Shown here: positions 36,550 to 47,658 of the stretch, in pieces
Layout of the letters: each line of letters begins with the position of its first letter
Position numbering within the stretch: the first letter of the stretch is position 1
NCBI GenBank assembly: GCA_025677825.1
Contig: JAIXMO010000011.1
Span: forward strand, 407,001 to 471,000
DNA: 64,000 nucleotides
Reading direction: 5' to 3'
Origin: Helicostylum pulchrum
Taxonomy: Eukaryota; Mucoromycota; Mucoromycetes; Mucorales; Mucoraceae
Position numbers and translations under genes: made by a program
The notes under the pieces: model-generated
The model's input: only the letters and a program-made list of their open reading frames with translations
Told to the model about the DNA's origin: nothing
Database searches by the model: none

Positions 36550-38323
36550 CACTAGAGTAAATAATTCCATACTTTAGCGAAATGTTAAAAGCGAAGCTAA
36601 AGAGAAGAAAAGGGAGATCGTATAAAGAAGTTGACTTAACCTGGTTAATTAGCGTTAAAGATCGTAAAAAAAGGTTAGCGACTAAAAAAAAAAAGGTAGT
36701 CAAACTTGACATATCTTTTCTCATAACTTTACTAATCTTGAATTGGATTTTTTTTTTCTGTACAAGTACTAAGGTTTTTGTTAAAAGCTTGAAATGAAAA
36801 GGATAAATGGGACATACAAATTATCCTAAAAAAGAAAAACGCTAGTCTACATATCTTGTATGTTACACTAAAACTAAAAAAATTATGCTAATAATACGAG
36901 GTACAGCATATACGCAATTCCTGTAATGGCAAAATCAAGAACTTATCAAGAATACTAGCAATATATAAAAAAGTTCGTTTATCATCTTCAAGGTTGTATT
37001 AATCGATTCAAATAAAACAAAAGGTTAATTTTTTTTTGGTGCAACTTGACTCTAAAAGTATCCCCGAAAAAGCTTCTCTGGACAGTAACTTTTAGAAGCA
37101 ACAGAAGCTTTTTTACCCAAAGCGGAGTACACCAAGCTTAAATGAAAGAAATCGAAAGATCTTACATTTTGTATAGCACGATATATTATATAAATCAGAT
37201 GACCATGATCTCAAGTACCGTTCCCGTAGAAATATGTATGTAATCGCTAGCTCAAACGGATTAAAAAAATGACATAGGAATCAAACCAATGGCTTAAAAT
37301 ATTTGCAATGATGTAAGACAGAGATGGTGAAAGATAAAGAGGAGTTAGGGGGTAGTAAAAAAAAAGTATATTTGTAAGAAGAGCGATTAATTTAGGTACC
37401 CTTGCAAATACGGGTATTTTAAGATTGACAAGTATAGCGTAACATGGTATGATTAATTGAAACAGTGTACCTCTTTTATACTTGTGTGATATGACTCGCC
37501 CCTGACATAATAATAACAAGAGAGACGAATGATCTTGTGATTAGAAACTTGCTTTTTTGTCAGTAATTACGGCTTCTAAAAAAGACAGATTTCTCTAATG
37601 TTTACTCCCCCCATTTTTTTCTTTGTATTCCAAATTTGTAATAATTCACTTGAAGCAGCTTGTTTTTACTTTAAGCTCAGTTACTTGCAAAAAAAAAAAA
37701 AAAAAAGAAGCTCGCGTTTATGTGATATACTCGTGCCCTACTCTGTCAATTAAACCTTCTACGTAGAAGATTTTTACCTTAAAAAAACTCCCGATTCGGT
37801 TTTCCCATATATATAACTTCTGTCAACAACAACGTTTTTTTTTTCATCTGCAACGAAATAAAGAATTTAACACATTCTTTTCGTATAGCATTCTGATGAA
37901 AAAGATGATACATTCTGCAAAGCCGATAGACTAATCGCGATATCATTTTAAATCGTCATAACGTTTTAGCTTGTTAAGCCGCAAGGTATCACAAAGAATG
38001 AACACAAAAAAAGAAGAATGCTTTTTTACCTTTTGGTCAGCGGAAATAAGTTTGTTTGGTTTCGTCATAAAGGTACAAGTCCTACCAATGGTAAGCTTGT
38101 ACAATGCAGACGGGGTAACTTTTTTTTTTTTTGACAAGCTAAAATTGCTAGGGCGCGTATAATAGTCGCAGGACATGTAAAAGAAAAAAATGCCGTCTGA
38201 ACGCAAGTTACTTGTTTACAAATGGGAAAAGCTTACTGCGTAAACAAAACTTATATAGAAATTTTATGTATAGAAAAATAGAAAAAAAAAACCAAACAAA
38301 AAAGTGGGGGACTATAGGTGAAT
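35485..38323. other. Gene-poor region
   Basis: About 2.8 kb without a convincing gene. It has a CT-rich tract at 35519-35545, a (TA)n microsatellite at 36517-36546 and many homopolymer runs. Open frames near 36074, 36582 and 37943 are short, A/T-driven and lack domains. The proximal 300 bp before 38636 are the Hsp110 promoter, annotated separately. Confidence 0.5.
36517..36546. repeat. (TA)n microsatellite
   Basis: Fifteen consecutive AT dinucleotides directly visible, preceded by AAATAG and followed by TTTACAC. A useful length-polymorphic marker; no function is implied. Confidence 0.95.
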
Positions 38324-38479
38324 TTCTTGAAAGAAAAAATACCCTTGAAACAGTTTCTTTCAGTTCTAAAACGTGACGGTTGTCTTTTAATCAAAGTGGC
38401 TTTTTTTTTTTAGGCTTGGTTGAGTTTTTAACACCGAGTAACTTATTCGCTTGCTGGAATCTCCCAGAAAGTGGAAGAA
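38324..38479. promoter_or_regulatory. Heat-shock-element-like sites before Hsp110
   Basis: Heat-shock factor binds alternating nGAAn units at 5-bp spacing. At 38457-38479 the pattern reads GAA, TCC, GAA, TGG, GAA at exact 5-bp steps, so three perfect GAA units sit in register with imperfect units between. At 38324-38331 there is a TTCTTGAA pair. These lie about 160 and 310 bp upstream of the chaperone ATG. The register agreement makes the downstream site plausible; the isolated pair is weaker. Confidence 0.5.
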
Positions 38480-38635
38480 CATTTTATGAGCGACTTGATT
38501 GGCGAAGGAGGGGTGGAAAAAAAAAAGTTATGTGGGGGGAGTAGTGCCATTTTTTTTTTTTTTTTTTTATATAGGAATCGAGGCCTTTGGAAAATTTGTT
38601 TTATCGAATTTATTGTTCTTTACTTATAGTACACT

Positions 38636-41198
38636 ATGTCTGTTGTTGTAAGTTTTTTTTTTTTTTGCATTTTTTTTTGGTACTTAACGCGTTACTTTGT
38701 TCATGTAGGGTATTGATCTTGGTAATCTTCAGGCTATTATTGCCGTTGCCCGTAACCGTGGTATTGATGTCATCTGTAACGAAGTCTCTAACCGTGCTAC
38801 TCCGTAAGTATAAAACACCTTGCATAAAAGACAGAGTAAAAAAAGAGTAAAAGAGAAAGAGTGTGTGTGTGTGTGTTTGAGAGAGATAAGAAAAACAAAG
38901 AGAGAACAAAGAAAAGTTTAGTTTTGGCAAAGAAACTAATCTCTTATTTAAAATATAGCAACATTGTCTCTTTCGGAGCCAAGCAAAGATATCTTGGTGA
39001 AGCCGCCAAGACTCAAGAAATTAGTAACGCTAAGAACACTGTTGTTAGCATTAAGCGTATTATTGGTCGTACCATTGATGACCCTGAGGTTCAAGAAGTT
39101 GAAAAGAACTTCATCATGGCCGAGTTAGCTGATGCTAATGGTCAAGCTGGTGTTAAGGTAACTAAAAAAAAAATTTTTTTTCAAAGAAAAAATAAATAAA
39201 CTAAATACAATTATATAGGTCCAATACCTTAACGAAGAACAAATCTTCTCCAATGTTCAACTCCTTGCTATGTATCTTAACAAGCTCAAGGATACCACTG
39301 CTTCTGAAATCAACGGCCCCGTTTCTGACTGTGTCATTACTGTTCCCGGTTGGTTCACCGAAGTTCAACGTCGTGCTGTTCTTACTGCCACTGAAATGGT
39401 TGGCTTGAACTGTCTCCGTTTGGTTAACGATTTGACTGCTGCTGCTCTTGGTTACGGTATTACCAAGCTCGATCTCCCTGAGGAGAAGCCCAGAAACGTT
39501 GCTTTCGTTGATATCGGTCACTCTTCCTACTCTTGTCAAATTGTCTCTTTCATCAAGGGTCAATTGACTGTCCGCGGTAACGCTTTCGATGAGCACTTTG
39601 GTGGTCGTGAATTCGATGCTATCATTGTCGACAAGCTCGCTGAGCTTTTCAAGGAAAAGTTCAAGATTGATGTTTTCTCCAACAAGAAGGCTCTTTTGCG
39701 TCTCCGTGTTGCTGCTGAGCGTTGTAAGAAGGTTCTCTCTGCTAACCCTCAAGCTCCTGTCAACATCGAGTCTATCATGGACGATCGTGATGTTTCTGCT
39801 ATGGTCACCCGTGAAGAGTTCGAGGAATGGGCTGGTCACCTTTTCATCCGTACTGAAGATGTCTTGAAGAAGGCTCTTGAGAACGCCGGTTTAACCATTG
39901 AAGAAATTGACGCTGTTGAGATGGTCGGTGGTACTACCCGTATCCCTGCTATCAAGGCTACTGTCTCCAAGTTCTTTGGTAAGGATATCTCTACCACTCT
40001 TAACCAAGATGAAGCTATGGCTCGTGGTGCCGCTCTCCAATGTGCCATGTTGTCTCCTGTCTTCAAGGTCCGTGATTTCCGTGTTAACGAAATCTGTACT
40101 TATCCTATCAAGCTTGTTTGGGATGCTACCCCTGAGGAAGAAGAGACCGAGATTGTTGTCTTCGATAACAACAACTCTATTCCTTCCACCAAGATTTTAA
40201 CTTTCTTCCGTCGTGAAGCTTTCACTTTGCAAGCATTCTATGCTAAGCCCGAGTCTTTACCTCGTGGTATCAACCCTTGGATCGGTCAATTCAACATCAA
40301 GAATGTTGAACCCGTCAACGGTGAGGCTGCTCAAATCAAGGTCAAGGTCAGACTTAATATCCACGGTCTTATCTCTGTTGAATCTGCTTACACTGTTGAA
40401 GAAAAAATGGTTGATGAGGAGACCAAGAACAAGGACGGTGAGAAGGAGATCAAGAAGGTCAAGAAGCTCGTCAAGACTGGTGACCTCTCTGTTGTCTCTG
40501 GCACCACTGCTCTCTCCAAGGAACTCATTAATGAGTACGCTGAAAAGGAAAGCCAAATGTACGCTAACGATAAGCTCATTGCTGCCACTGAAGCTGCCAA
40601 GAACTCTCTTGAAGAGTATGGTTATGAGATGCGTGATAAGATCCTCGGTCCTCTCGCCGATTACATTGATCCCACTATCAAGGAAAAGTTTGCTGAAGAT
40701 TTGAACGCTGTTGTTGACTGGATCTATGAGGATGGTTATGATGCACCCAAGTCTGTCTATGTCGAGAAGCTTGATGCCCTCAAGAAGATTGGTAACCCCG
40801 TTGTTGAGCGTTATCGTGAAGCTGATGAACGTCCTCACGCTGAACGTTCTCTCCGTGATACTATGCATCGTTTGACTCAAGAAGTTATGTCTTCTGATGA
40901 AAAGTATGCTCATCTTTTATCTCATGAGAAGCAAGATCTTGTTGAACGTTGTGAACGTGCTGGTAGATGGATGGACGAACAAAACGTCAAGCAATCCAAG
41001 GTCTCCAAGTGTGAGACTCCTGTTTTGTTCAGCCGTGATATTAAGAAGGAAGAAGAAGCTCTTACTCTCTTTGCTCATCCCATCTTGAACAAGCCTAAGC
41101 CTGCTCCTAAGGTTGAGGAACCCGCTACTGCTGATGCCGATACCCCCATGGACGACTCTAGCGAGAACAAGAAGAAGGATGATATGGATATTGATTAA
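38636..41198 (+). CDS. SSE1: Hsp110-family chaperone (Sse1-like)
   Basis: Four exons (38636-38647, 38709-38803, 38959-39157, 39219-41198) give 761 aa, the Hsp110 length. The first exon encodes only four residues, leading into [19 protein letters not shown]. Other landmarks are [40 protein letters not shown], the ATPase region [18 protein letters not shown] and [13 protein letters not shown]. The extended acidic, Lys-rich loop and helical C-terminus set it apart from Hsp70. It acts as a nucleotide-exchange factor for cytosolic Hsp70 and holds unfolded proteins. Codons strongly favour C/T endings, as in highly expressed genes. The second intron contains a (GT)n then (GA)n run. Heat-shock-like elements precede it. 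Confidence 0.95.
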
Positions 41199-41599
41199 AT
41201 CCCACTAGAATCCCATCCCAACTAACTATTTTTCTCATAAACATATTTTTTTCCCTGCACAAAAATCTCCCACTCCCATAATCAAACTCCCCCAAAATAT
41301 ATTTTTTAAAAAATGAAGAAAAAAAGAATAGAAAAGGGGGGTATATCCCATTCTTTTTGTCTTTTTTTTTTCTTCTTTTTTTGTCCCAACTTTAGTAGAA
41401 AGAAAATAAAATAAACAATTTTTTCAAAAAATAATCATGTAGCACCTAGTTAATGCAAATCTGCGACTTTTTCGTGTAATTATATCTTTGGGTTATTGAT
41501 AAACCGTGATACCGATAAAAAAAAACTGATTGTGATGCCTTCTTTTTATATATATATAACTTAGGGGGAAAAATATGATGTTGATATATGTATAAAGAT
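41199..41599. other. Convergent 3' region
   Basis: About 400 bp between the stops of the Hsp110 gene and the convergent type I membrane protein gene. A/T- and pyrimidine-rich UTR-like sequence; no gene or repeat array. Confidence 0.5.
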
Positions 41600-42740
41600 T
41601 TAAGCCAAGAAAGGCTTCTTTTCTTCCTCTTGTGATTGTTCTTGTTCTTGTTCGATATATGCAGGAGGTTGCTCTTTTTGAACCCAAATTTGCTCTGCCT
41701 CTTCATCTTGATCCAAAGCAACACTTTCGTAATTTGAGTTTGTAGAAGTGATGACTTGACGAACAGCCAATACAAGTCCCAAGAAGAATGTAGCGATAGC
41801 TCCCATAATAAGACCTTGAGAGAGGTCGCTAGCTTCGTTCCACCAGTTTTCAGCTTCTTGATGAGCAGGGTTAAAGAAGTCTATAAATAATTTTAATATA
41901 TTAAATTAATGATTAGTTATAAAAGAGGAGTAGTTACAATAAAAAAAAACTCCTTTGTATGTCTACTTACAATCACTATTAAATTCCATTACTTCAGGAC
42001 CAGGAAGCATGAAACCAGTAAGAGGGTCGACTGACCACTTGACGAGAGAGCCATTATCGAAAACATCTAAAATCTGCTGACCTGCTTCGGTCTGGACCAC
42101 TCTTTCTCCGTTGATTTCAGTAATCAATTCTCTGACACTAATACGACGGAACATCATGCCATCGTCAGTTTTTAATTCATCTAAAATACTAGCAGTGACT
42201 TCAACTTTAACAAGACCAATGTCAAAGCTATCAGCTAAAATAGCAGCTTCTTCAGCAGAAGTAATTGATAACTTGGCAGGATTAGATGCCATCTGAGCCT
42301 CAACTTCGATATTAGAAACACCAATTTCAACAGGTCGACCGTTACACATTAACTATATTTAGAAAGAAAAAAAAAGTTTTTAGTTTATCATAATGAAACT
42401 CTGCAAAAAAAAAAAAGGTTTGTTTTTACCTGGTTCTCATATACATCGAACGTAACACGGACAGCCATAATTCTTTCTGCTAAAAGAGAACCATCATCAT
42501 CAAGAAGATCATCTACTCTTGTTACAGTGACAAAAAGATGTTCATCGCCTTGTGCGTTATAAGTATTTTCTACAACGTCGATAGATGTAACTGATACATC
42601 TTGAAGTGGTGCTGCGATAGTTAAAGTTGCAAGTGCTAATAAAGAAATACTTTTAGTTGCCAATCTAAAAATCCTAAATAATGGTCTTTCCTACCTAATA
42701 AAGCAGAAACTGAAAGTAATTTATTTAAAGAGAATTTCAT
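41600..42740 (-). CDS. Type I membrane protein with PPAY tail, unknown function
   Basis: Four exons (42740-42695, 42635-42430, 42352-41971, 41880-41600) give 304 aa. The first splice (59-bp intron, acceptor TTATTAG) was chosen because it builds a perfect signal peptide, MKFSLNKLLSVSALLALATL, cleaved near AAP; nearer acceptors break the frame. The luminal part has few Cys and contains VTVTRVDDLLDDDG and INGERVVQTEAGQQILDVF. A single helix at about 235-252 (LIMGAIATFFLGLVLAVRQV) is followed by an acidic tail with PPAYIEQEQEQ, a PPxY motif that could bind WW-domain ubiquitin ligases of the Nedd4/Rsp5 type. I do not recognise the luminal domain. A cargo-adaptor role is speculation. Confidence 0.78.
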
Positions 42741-43556
42741 TATTTTTTATTATCTGTTATAAAAAAGAGAGAGAAAAAGAAAAAATAAAAGAAAAAGAAT
42801 GCTAAAAGGGAGCAGAGAAAAAAATAAATAAGGAGTCTGGGTTGTATTTAATCCAATCATGTTGTTTTTTCCGTTGATATTTACATAATAAACAAAAAAA
42901 AACTGGGCTGAAGCTATTGTAACACAACCAACTAAGTTGAGACAAGTGGTCTGCTCAAATGATGCATTGAAGCTTTCTTTAATTGTATAAGTGTACATAT
43001 TCCCAAAATTATTATTAGAGTATACTTGATGACAACCGAGTCATATAGCTATTAGTAGTGTTGGTTAGATGTTTCCGTAATAAAGCAAATAAATTTCCAT
43101 GACACATATAGTTAAAAGCTCTATTAAAAACGCCCTAAAAAGAAATCACACAAATAATCTGATTATTTTATCAACTAAAGCAAATTCCTTTACTACCATT
43201 TATGCGATAACTAATGATACTTTTCTTTGCTTGATCTCTTCGATCAAATTCTATTCGCGTTCAGTGTAGAAAGATTATACATTTTGAAGCAGATTTATAT
43301 CATTATCATCGTGGTTTTTCGTAAAAGTTGTATTAATAACATCACTTAGTCATCATGTTTTTTATCAATAGTATTGGGACTTTTGGCAGATACAACTTTC
43401 GAGATACTCTTCGTCAACTAAAACCCTCCTCGTATTGCTACTCTTTGTTATTAAAATCGTAAGCAGAGCGAGTATATCATTTTTTTTTCTGCACCGAATA
43501 TGACAATATGTAGTCGTTTAGGAAAAAAAAAATGATAAAAAGTTGCTGCGTCCTTC
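42741..43556. other. Intergenic region
   Basis: About 800 bp; promoter of the type I membrane protein gene and AT-rich spacer. No gene recognised; open frames are hydrophobic low-complexity translations. Confidence 0.45.
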
Positions 43557-43799
43557 TTACTTGCAACATGTAAATGGCAGAAGATAGGTTTTTTTTAACA
43601 CTCTTTTTAATGTGATCAGGCTTTTATTTAATGTTTTCTTGGCAGACGGAGACAATGCCGCGGGTGTGCACGCCTGAATGCGCTTTATTTGGGAACATTT
43701 GCCAAGGATCGTTTTGATGTCATCAGAATTTAATCTACTAAGAGAGAATTTTCCCGAGAAGACGTGATTTTCAGATAAACCACAAGAGTTACAAATCAT
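43557..43799 (-). pseudogene. Coding-like fragment with CxxC
   Basis: An 80-codon ATG-started frame, MICNSCGLSENHVFSGKFSL, continues with LNSDDIKTILGKCSQIKRIQACT and a Lys-rich tail. The CxxC followed by two further Cys could be part of a zinc-binding fold. The frame opens in-phase upstream (YRK before the Met), which suggests an internal piece of a longer lost protein. No partner exon was found. It may instead be chance. Confidence 0.25.
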
Positions 43800-44221
43800 T
43801 TTTCGGTAACTGATAAAGAAAAGTAGCTTTGTTGATTAATATGGCGGAGAAAGAGTATATTTATTAATCATTGCGTAATTATACTACCATTAGCTTCATA
43901 ATATTCGTATTTACATACTTACACGTTAGTTATCATTTTTATTGTTCAAATGTGTACCTGTCTCAACTTGATTCACGCAAGTCTCCTTTTTATGCGGATA
44001 AAAAGAAATTGAACGAATAAATAAATCATGCAGCGAGAATTTTATTTTTACGTCAATCGGCATGTCTTAAAGTTAAGGAAGCGCCTTCTCAAGAAGCAAC
44101 TGTTTCAAATTTACAACGGGATAGTATATCAAGTAGAGTAAAGAATGTAAACACTATATATGATGTAACAGTTCGATTCGCTGGAAAAAAAAAGGGGGTT
44201 TAGAAACACGAAAAAGAAAAA

Positions 44222-44486
44222 GTGCTTATTACCAAACTGAAAAAGTTGCAGCTTATATTGAAAAAGCAAAGGATGTCGATAAAATTCATATCAAGCAATG
44301 TTTATATGTCTGCTGAGGATTCAGATGACAAAATAGCCGCGAATTATAAGGATGGACTTGTAGATCGTCGTACACTTAGTGTCAAATTTCCTTTGTTTCG
44401 AAGCGAAAAGGTAGAGTTTATATTTATTTTTATCACTGCCACGTTTTCGATGTAAGGGTTACCCTTTAAATAGAGTCGCCACTGTA
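44222..44486 (+). mobile_element. Relic DNA element: coding fragment plus terminal-repeat-like end
   Basis: A 77-codon frame contains YMSAEDSDDKIAANYKDGLV and DRRTLSVKFPLFRSEK, protein-like and charged, ending at 44455. Immediately downstream, 44461-44486 reads ACCCTTTAAATAGAGTCGCC then ACTGTA. The reverse complement of this (TACAGTGGCGACTCTATTTA and on) recurs almost exactly at 63794-63818. CAGTG-type ends are usual for hAT-like transposons. Together this looks like the right end of a decayed element, although no left end or target-site duplication was found nearby. Family assignment is uncertain. Confidence 0.35.
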
Positions 44487-44675
44487 AAAAAAAAAAAGCA
44501 TCAGTAGTAACTATCAAATTATTGATGCAATTTGACTGAATATTAATCGCAAACTTATAAAATTGACAATAATTCTATTGAAATTAACAAGTTTATTATT
44601 TTTTTGTTGTAGCTATACATGGTTATCGTTCTCGCCTTGTTTATTTGTTTATAAAACTCGTTTTTTTCTTGTACT

Positions 44676-46431
44676 CTAATCCATCGTTATAAGACCATAC
44701 CCGAAATCTAATACCATAATTCTCTTATCTTGTCCGGCACTGTTATTATATAATGGATTATAAATAACATACAAACACACACACATACACAACACACTTT
44801 TATACCTGATGATCTTTGTACGACTAAGCAAACAGTTAAATATCCAACTTGAATGGCCACTCTGAAAACTAAGCAAACATTTATTTTCTTTGGCATCCCA
44901 CACACGCAGTGTTCTATCGTAACTTCCACTCACTGCTTTATCCTAAATTAAACAAAGATTAAAAAAAAAAAGTTTATAAAAATGAGAGTGAGAGAATATT
45001 TACTTCGAAACTATCAATTGTACGAATTAAATCAGAATGTCCGGCTAAAGTAGAAATACACTTTCCAGAATCTACATCCCACACTTTCAACTTATTATCT
45101 TGACCCCCACTATAAATAAACTGACCATCGAACCGAACACAAGCCAATCCTCTTGTATGTCCAGCAAAAGTTTTTAAACAATTGCCAGTTTCTATATCCC
45201 ATAACTTCAAGGTTGAATCTCCCGAAGCAGAAACCACCCGACCTTCGTGTGATCCTAAGGCATTGACTGGACCCGCATGCCCTACAAGACGTCGTATTTC
45301 GTTGCCGGTAAATCTATCCCATACACGTATTGTTGCATCTCGTGATGAGCTAATAATGGTATCCCCAATCACACATACATCCAATACACCACCTGAATGA
45401 CCGGCTAATCTTTTTTGTGGCAAAAGATCAGGTAATGACCAAATTAAGCACGTTGTGTCGGAAGATCCAGAAACCAAGAAGGACATGTCAGATGAAACAC
45501 GAAGACATAACACGCTTCCTTCGTGATTGGTCTTGGTTAATACCAAGGATGACTGTTTAGTTTGTTGGCCAAGGTCCCATAACTTGATCGATCGATCTCT
45601 ACTCCCACTGACAATCATGTTCTTACCTACCCACACTAAACAATAGACACTGTCGTTGTGACCAGTAAGGTACCTTGTATTCACCTTTCCTTGTTTCCAT
45701 CGTTTCGCTAGTTCGTGATGATTCTTGTATAAATCGTAGTAAGGAATATTTGGTAACAATTTTGAATGGTTTGGATTATACTCGGACTGAAATAAGGTTT
45801 GCCATAAATAGTCGTGTTGTTTATGACAAAGTTTATAAAGTTGTTTACATGTTTGTGCCAGTTTTAGTAGTGTTTTACAGTCCAGGCATAATAATATTTT
45901 AATTATTAATTCAGATGGTAAAAATAGAATTTGTCGTTTCTTTATCACTGGTGGGGATACGAGTAGATATGTTATTACAACGTTAGAAAGGAAATAAATT
46001 GACAATACGATTTTCGGGTACTTACATTGCAATGAATCAGCAGTTACAAAAGATATATTTTTTTTAGTGTTGATAATATTAGTATTACTGTTATCTGATC
46101 CCATTGAAGTTTGACTATTTCTTCGGGGGAATCGAGGTATAAATGAAGAAATCATGAGTCGACGTTGTTTAGGAGGAGAACAGAGAGAGTGAGAAGAAGA
46201 AAAAGAACTTCTTCTTCGACGGGTGGAGAGAGTTAAACGGCTTGACGGCGGATTTAAGTATTTCGTAGTTGGCGTGCCATCTTTTTGCATAACAATAGTA
46301 ATATAGGTTGGAAGGTCGGGCGATTTCGAAGAGTTTGATTGTGAGTGCATTTTATTTTGATTAGAAAATGGTAGATATGCGAATAATTTTGATGTAGCTG
46401 GCGATATTAATGATGGTGTAAGTAAAGTCAT
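44676..46431 (-). CDS. F-box/WD40-repeat protein (SCF substrate adaptor)
   Basis: Four exons (46431-46026, 45947-45004, 44942-44806, 44739-44676) give 516 aa. The first ~135 residues are Ser/Arg-rich and disordered. An F-box follows directly after the first splice: RQILFLPSELIIKILLCLDC, LAQTCKQLY. Then come seven or more WD40 blades: YLTGHNDSVYCLVW, GSRDRSIKLWDL, GHSGGVLDVCV, ASGDSTLKLWDIETGNCLKTFAGH, GGQDNKLKVWDVDSGKC, and GSYDRTLRVWDAKENKCLLSF. Proteins of this design recruit phosphorylated substrates to SCF ubiquitin ligases (as Cdc4, Met30 and Fbxw7 do). Which substrate is unknown. The short last exon gives SAGQDKRIMVLDF, the final blade strand. Confidence 0.88.
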
Positions 46432-47283
46432 CTTTTTTTTTTTTTTCCTTTTCTTTTCTTTTTTCTTAAAAAAAAAAAGAAAAAATGGGAAAAAGAAAAA
46501 GAAAAAGGTAGATTAAACCAGGAAATAAAAAAAAAGAAATGCTATTAATCAGGTTATGTGTGTAACTGTTCAATTGTCAAATTATCACACATTCTCGACT
46601 GAACTTTCACTCTGTATCTCATACACACACTGCTAATTTTCCGACACTTTTTTAATGATTTTTTTTTTTAAAAACTGAATCCCGAGTATGCTGTAACTTG
46701 TTACCTTAGCAAACGTGACGCCTTTTTTTCATTACTTATTTATTCTGCAAGTCAAGTGTCACAAACGTATACCTCTCCCCGTTTCTTTTTTGCCTTCTAA
46801 AAGAGAAGTGGTTATAAATAATTCAGGCTACAAAGACAAAAATCGTTCAGACGTTATTCACCAAATAGACATTTTTTAAAGAACGATATAATTTATTTAT
46901 TTATTTTTATAACAGTGTAAAGAAAGACCTATCGAAACTTTGCATAGGAACAACTATGATATGACGACTCAAAATAGATATAATGGCATGTCTTCGAAAA
47001 GATTGAGGAACAATTGTTTCCGGTTTTGCCTTGTCCCATGAACATACTGTAAACAGTAGAAGGAACTAATGCAATGGAAGAACCAAGTTCTTCCAATGCA
47101 ATGTGAAAATCCTATGCAGTACGAACCATAGCAGTTGGTTTGTTCTTAAGGGACCGATTGTTGCTTGGGTTAGAGAAAATATATATTAGTAATGAGGGGA
47201 ACAGTCAGGACTAATCGTCGGTGTAACCGGTAAGATAACAGTAATAGCCTCATAATTTCGCTTGTTTTGGAACAATGCAATTT
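46432..47283. other. Intergenic region with a strong palindrome and coding-like relic
   Basis: About 850 bp. The proximal part is the promoter of the F-box/WD40 gene. At 47071-47099 a near-perfect palindrome (13-bp arms, 3-bp loop) is visible. On the minus strand of 46990-47170 a frame broken by one stop reads like protein (ALEELGSSIALVPSTVYSMF, GQGKTGNN); this may be a decayed gene piece. No intact gene. Confidence 0.4.
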
Positions 47284-47658
47284 TTATTTCTCTGCTTGAC
47301 TTGAGGAGCTGAGAAAACTTGGGATGCGTATGGAAGAAATATAGTTAGCGACAAAGTAATTTTTCGCTTGAACAGTTGTACTATATATACACTGGTACCC
47401 CCGCCAATCCATGTAAATATTGATTGCGTACTTGTCTTTTGTGATCTCCATGACGTCGTTTAATTTAGTAGCGTTAATATGATTATTTTTTTTTTTGAAC
47501 TCTATCAATTTCTTGTTTGCGTTGAGTTCGATGTACCAACACGTCAATTCTTCGCCCAAATTCAGTTTTATCGTACTCTTGGTCATTCTTCTGGTCGCAT
47601 CGGAGACTATATCCCCATCCTCAATATCAACCCCAATACCATACGGCACCACCTCCAC
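47284..47658 (-). CDS. Uncharacterised protein fragment
   Basis: A 124-codon frame starts at a GTG with no ATG before MTKSTIKLNLGEELTCWYIE, so the true start or upstream exon is missing. Composition is clearly protein-like, with LNANKKLIEFKKKNNHINAT and IYMDWRGYQCIYSTTVQAKN, ending IRIPSFLSSSSQAEK. The pattern reminds me of repeated hypothetical families in mucoralean genomes, but I cannot name one. It could be the last exon of a real gene or a decayed copy. No domain, signal or membrane segment. Confidence 0.35.
   Translation of the reverse strand: MEVVPYGIGVDIEDGDIVSDATRRMTKSTIKLNLGEELTCWYIELNANKKLIEFKKKNNHINATKLNDVMEITKDKYAINIYMDWRGYQCIYSTTVQAKNYFVANYISSIRIPSFLSSSSQAEK

Noticed and set aside
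39201..39839. Long minus-strand open frame inside the Hsp110 coding region
   Set aside because: It is the shadow of a strongly codon-biased gene and has no domain or start context.
42663..42695. Shorter (30-bp) intron for the type I membrane protein
   Set aside because: Such an intron is too short and leaves the wrong frame; the 59-bp intron ending TTATTAG restores phase and builds a signal peptide.
44150..44200. Possible tRNA (AGTTCGATTCGC)
   Set aside because: The B-box-like string has no A-box or acceptor stem at the right distance.
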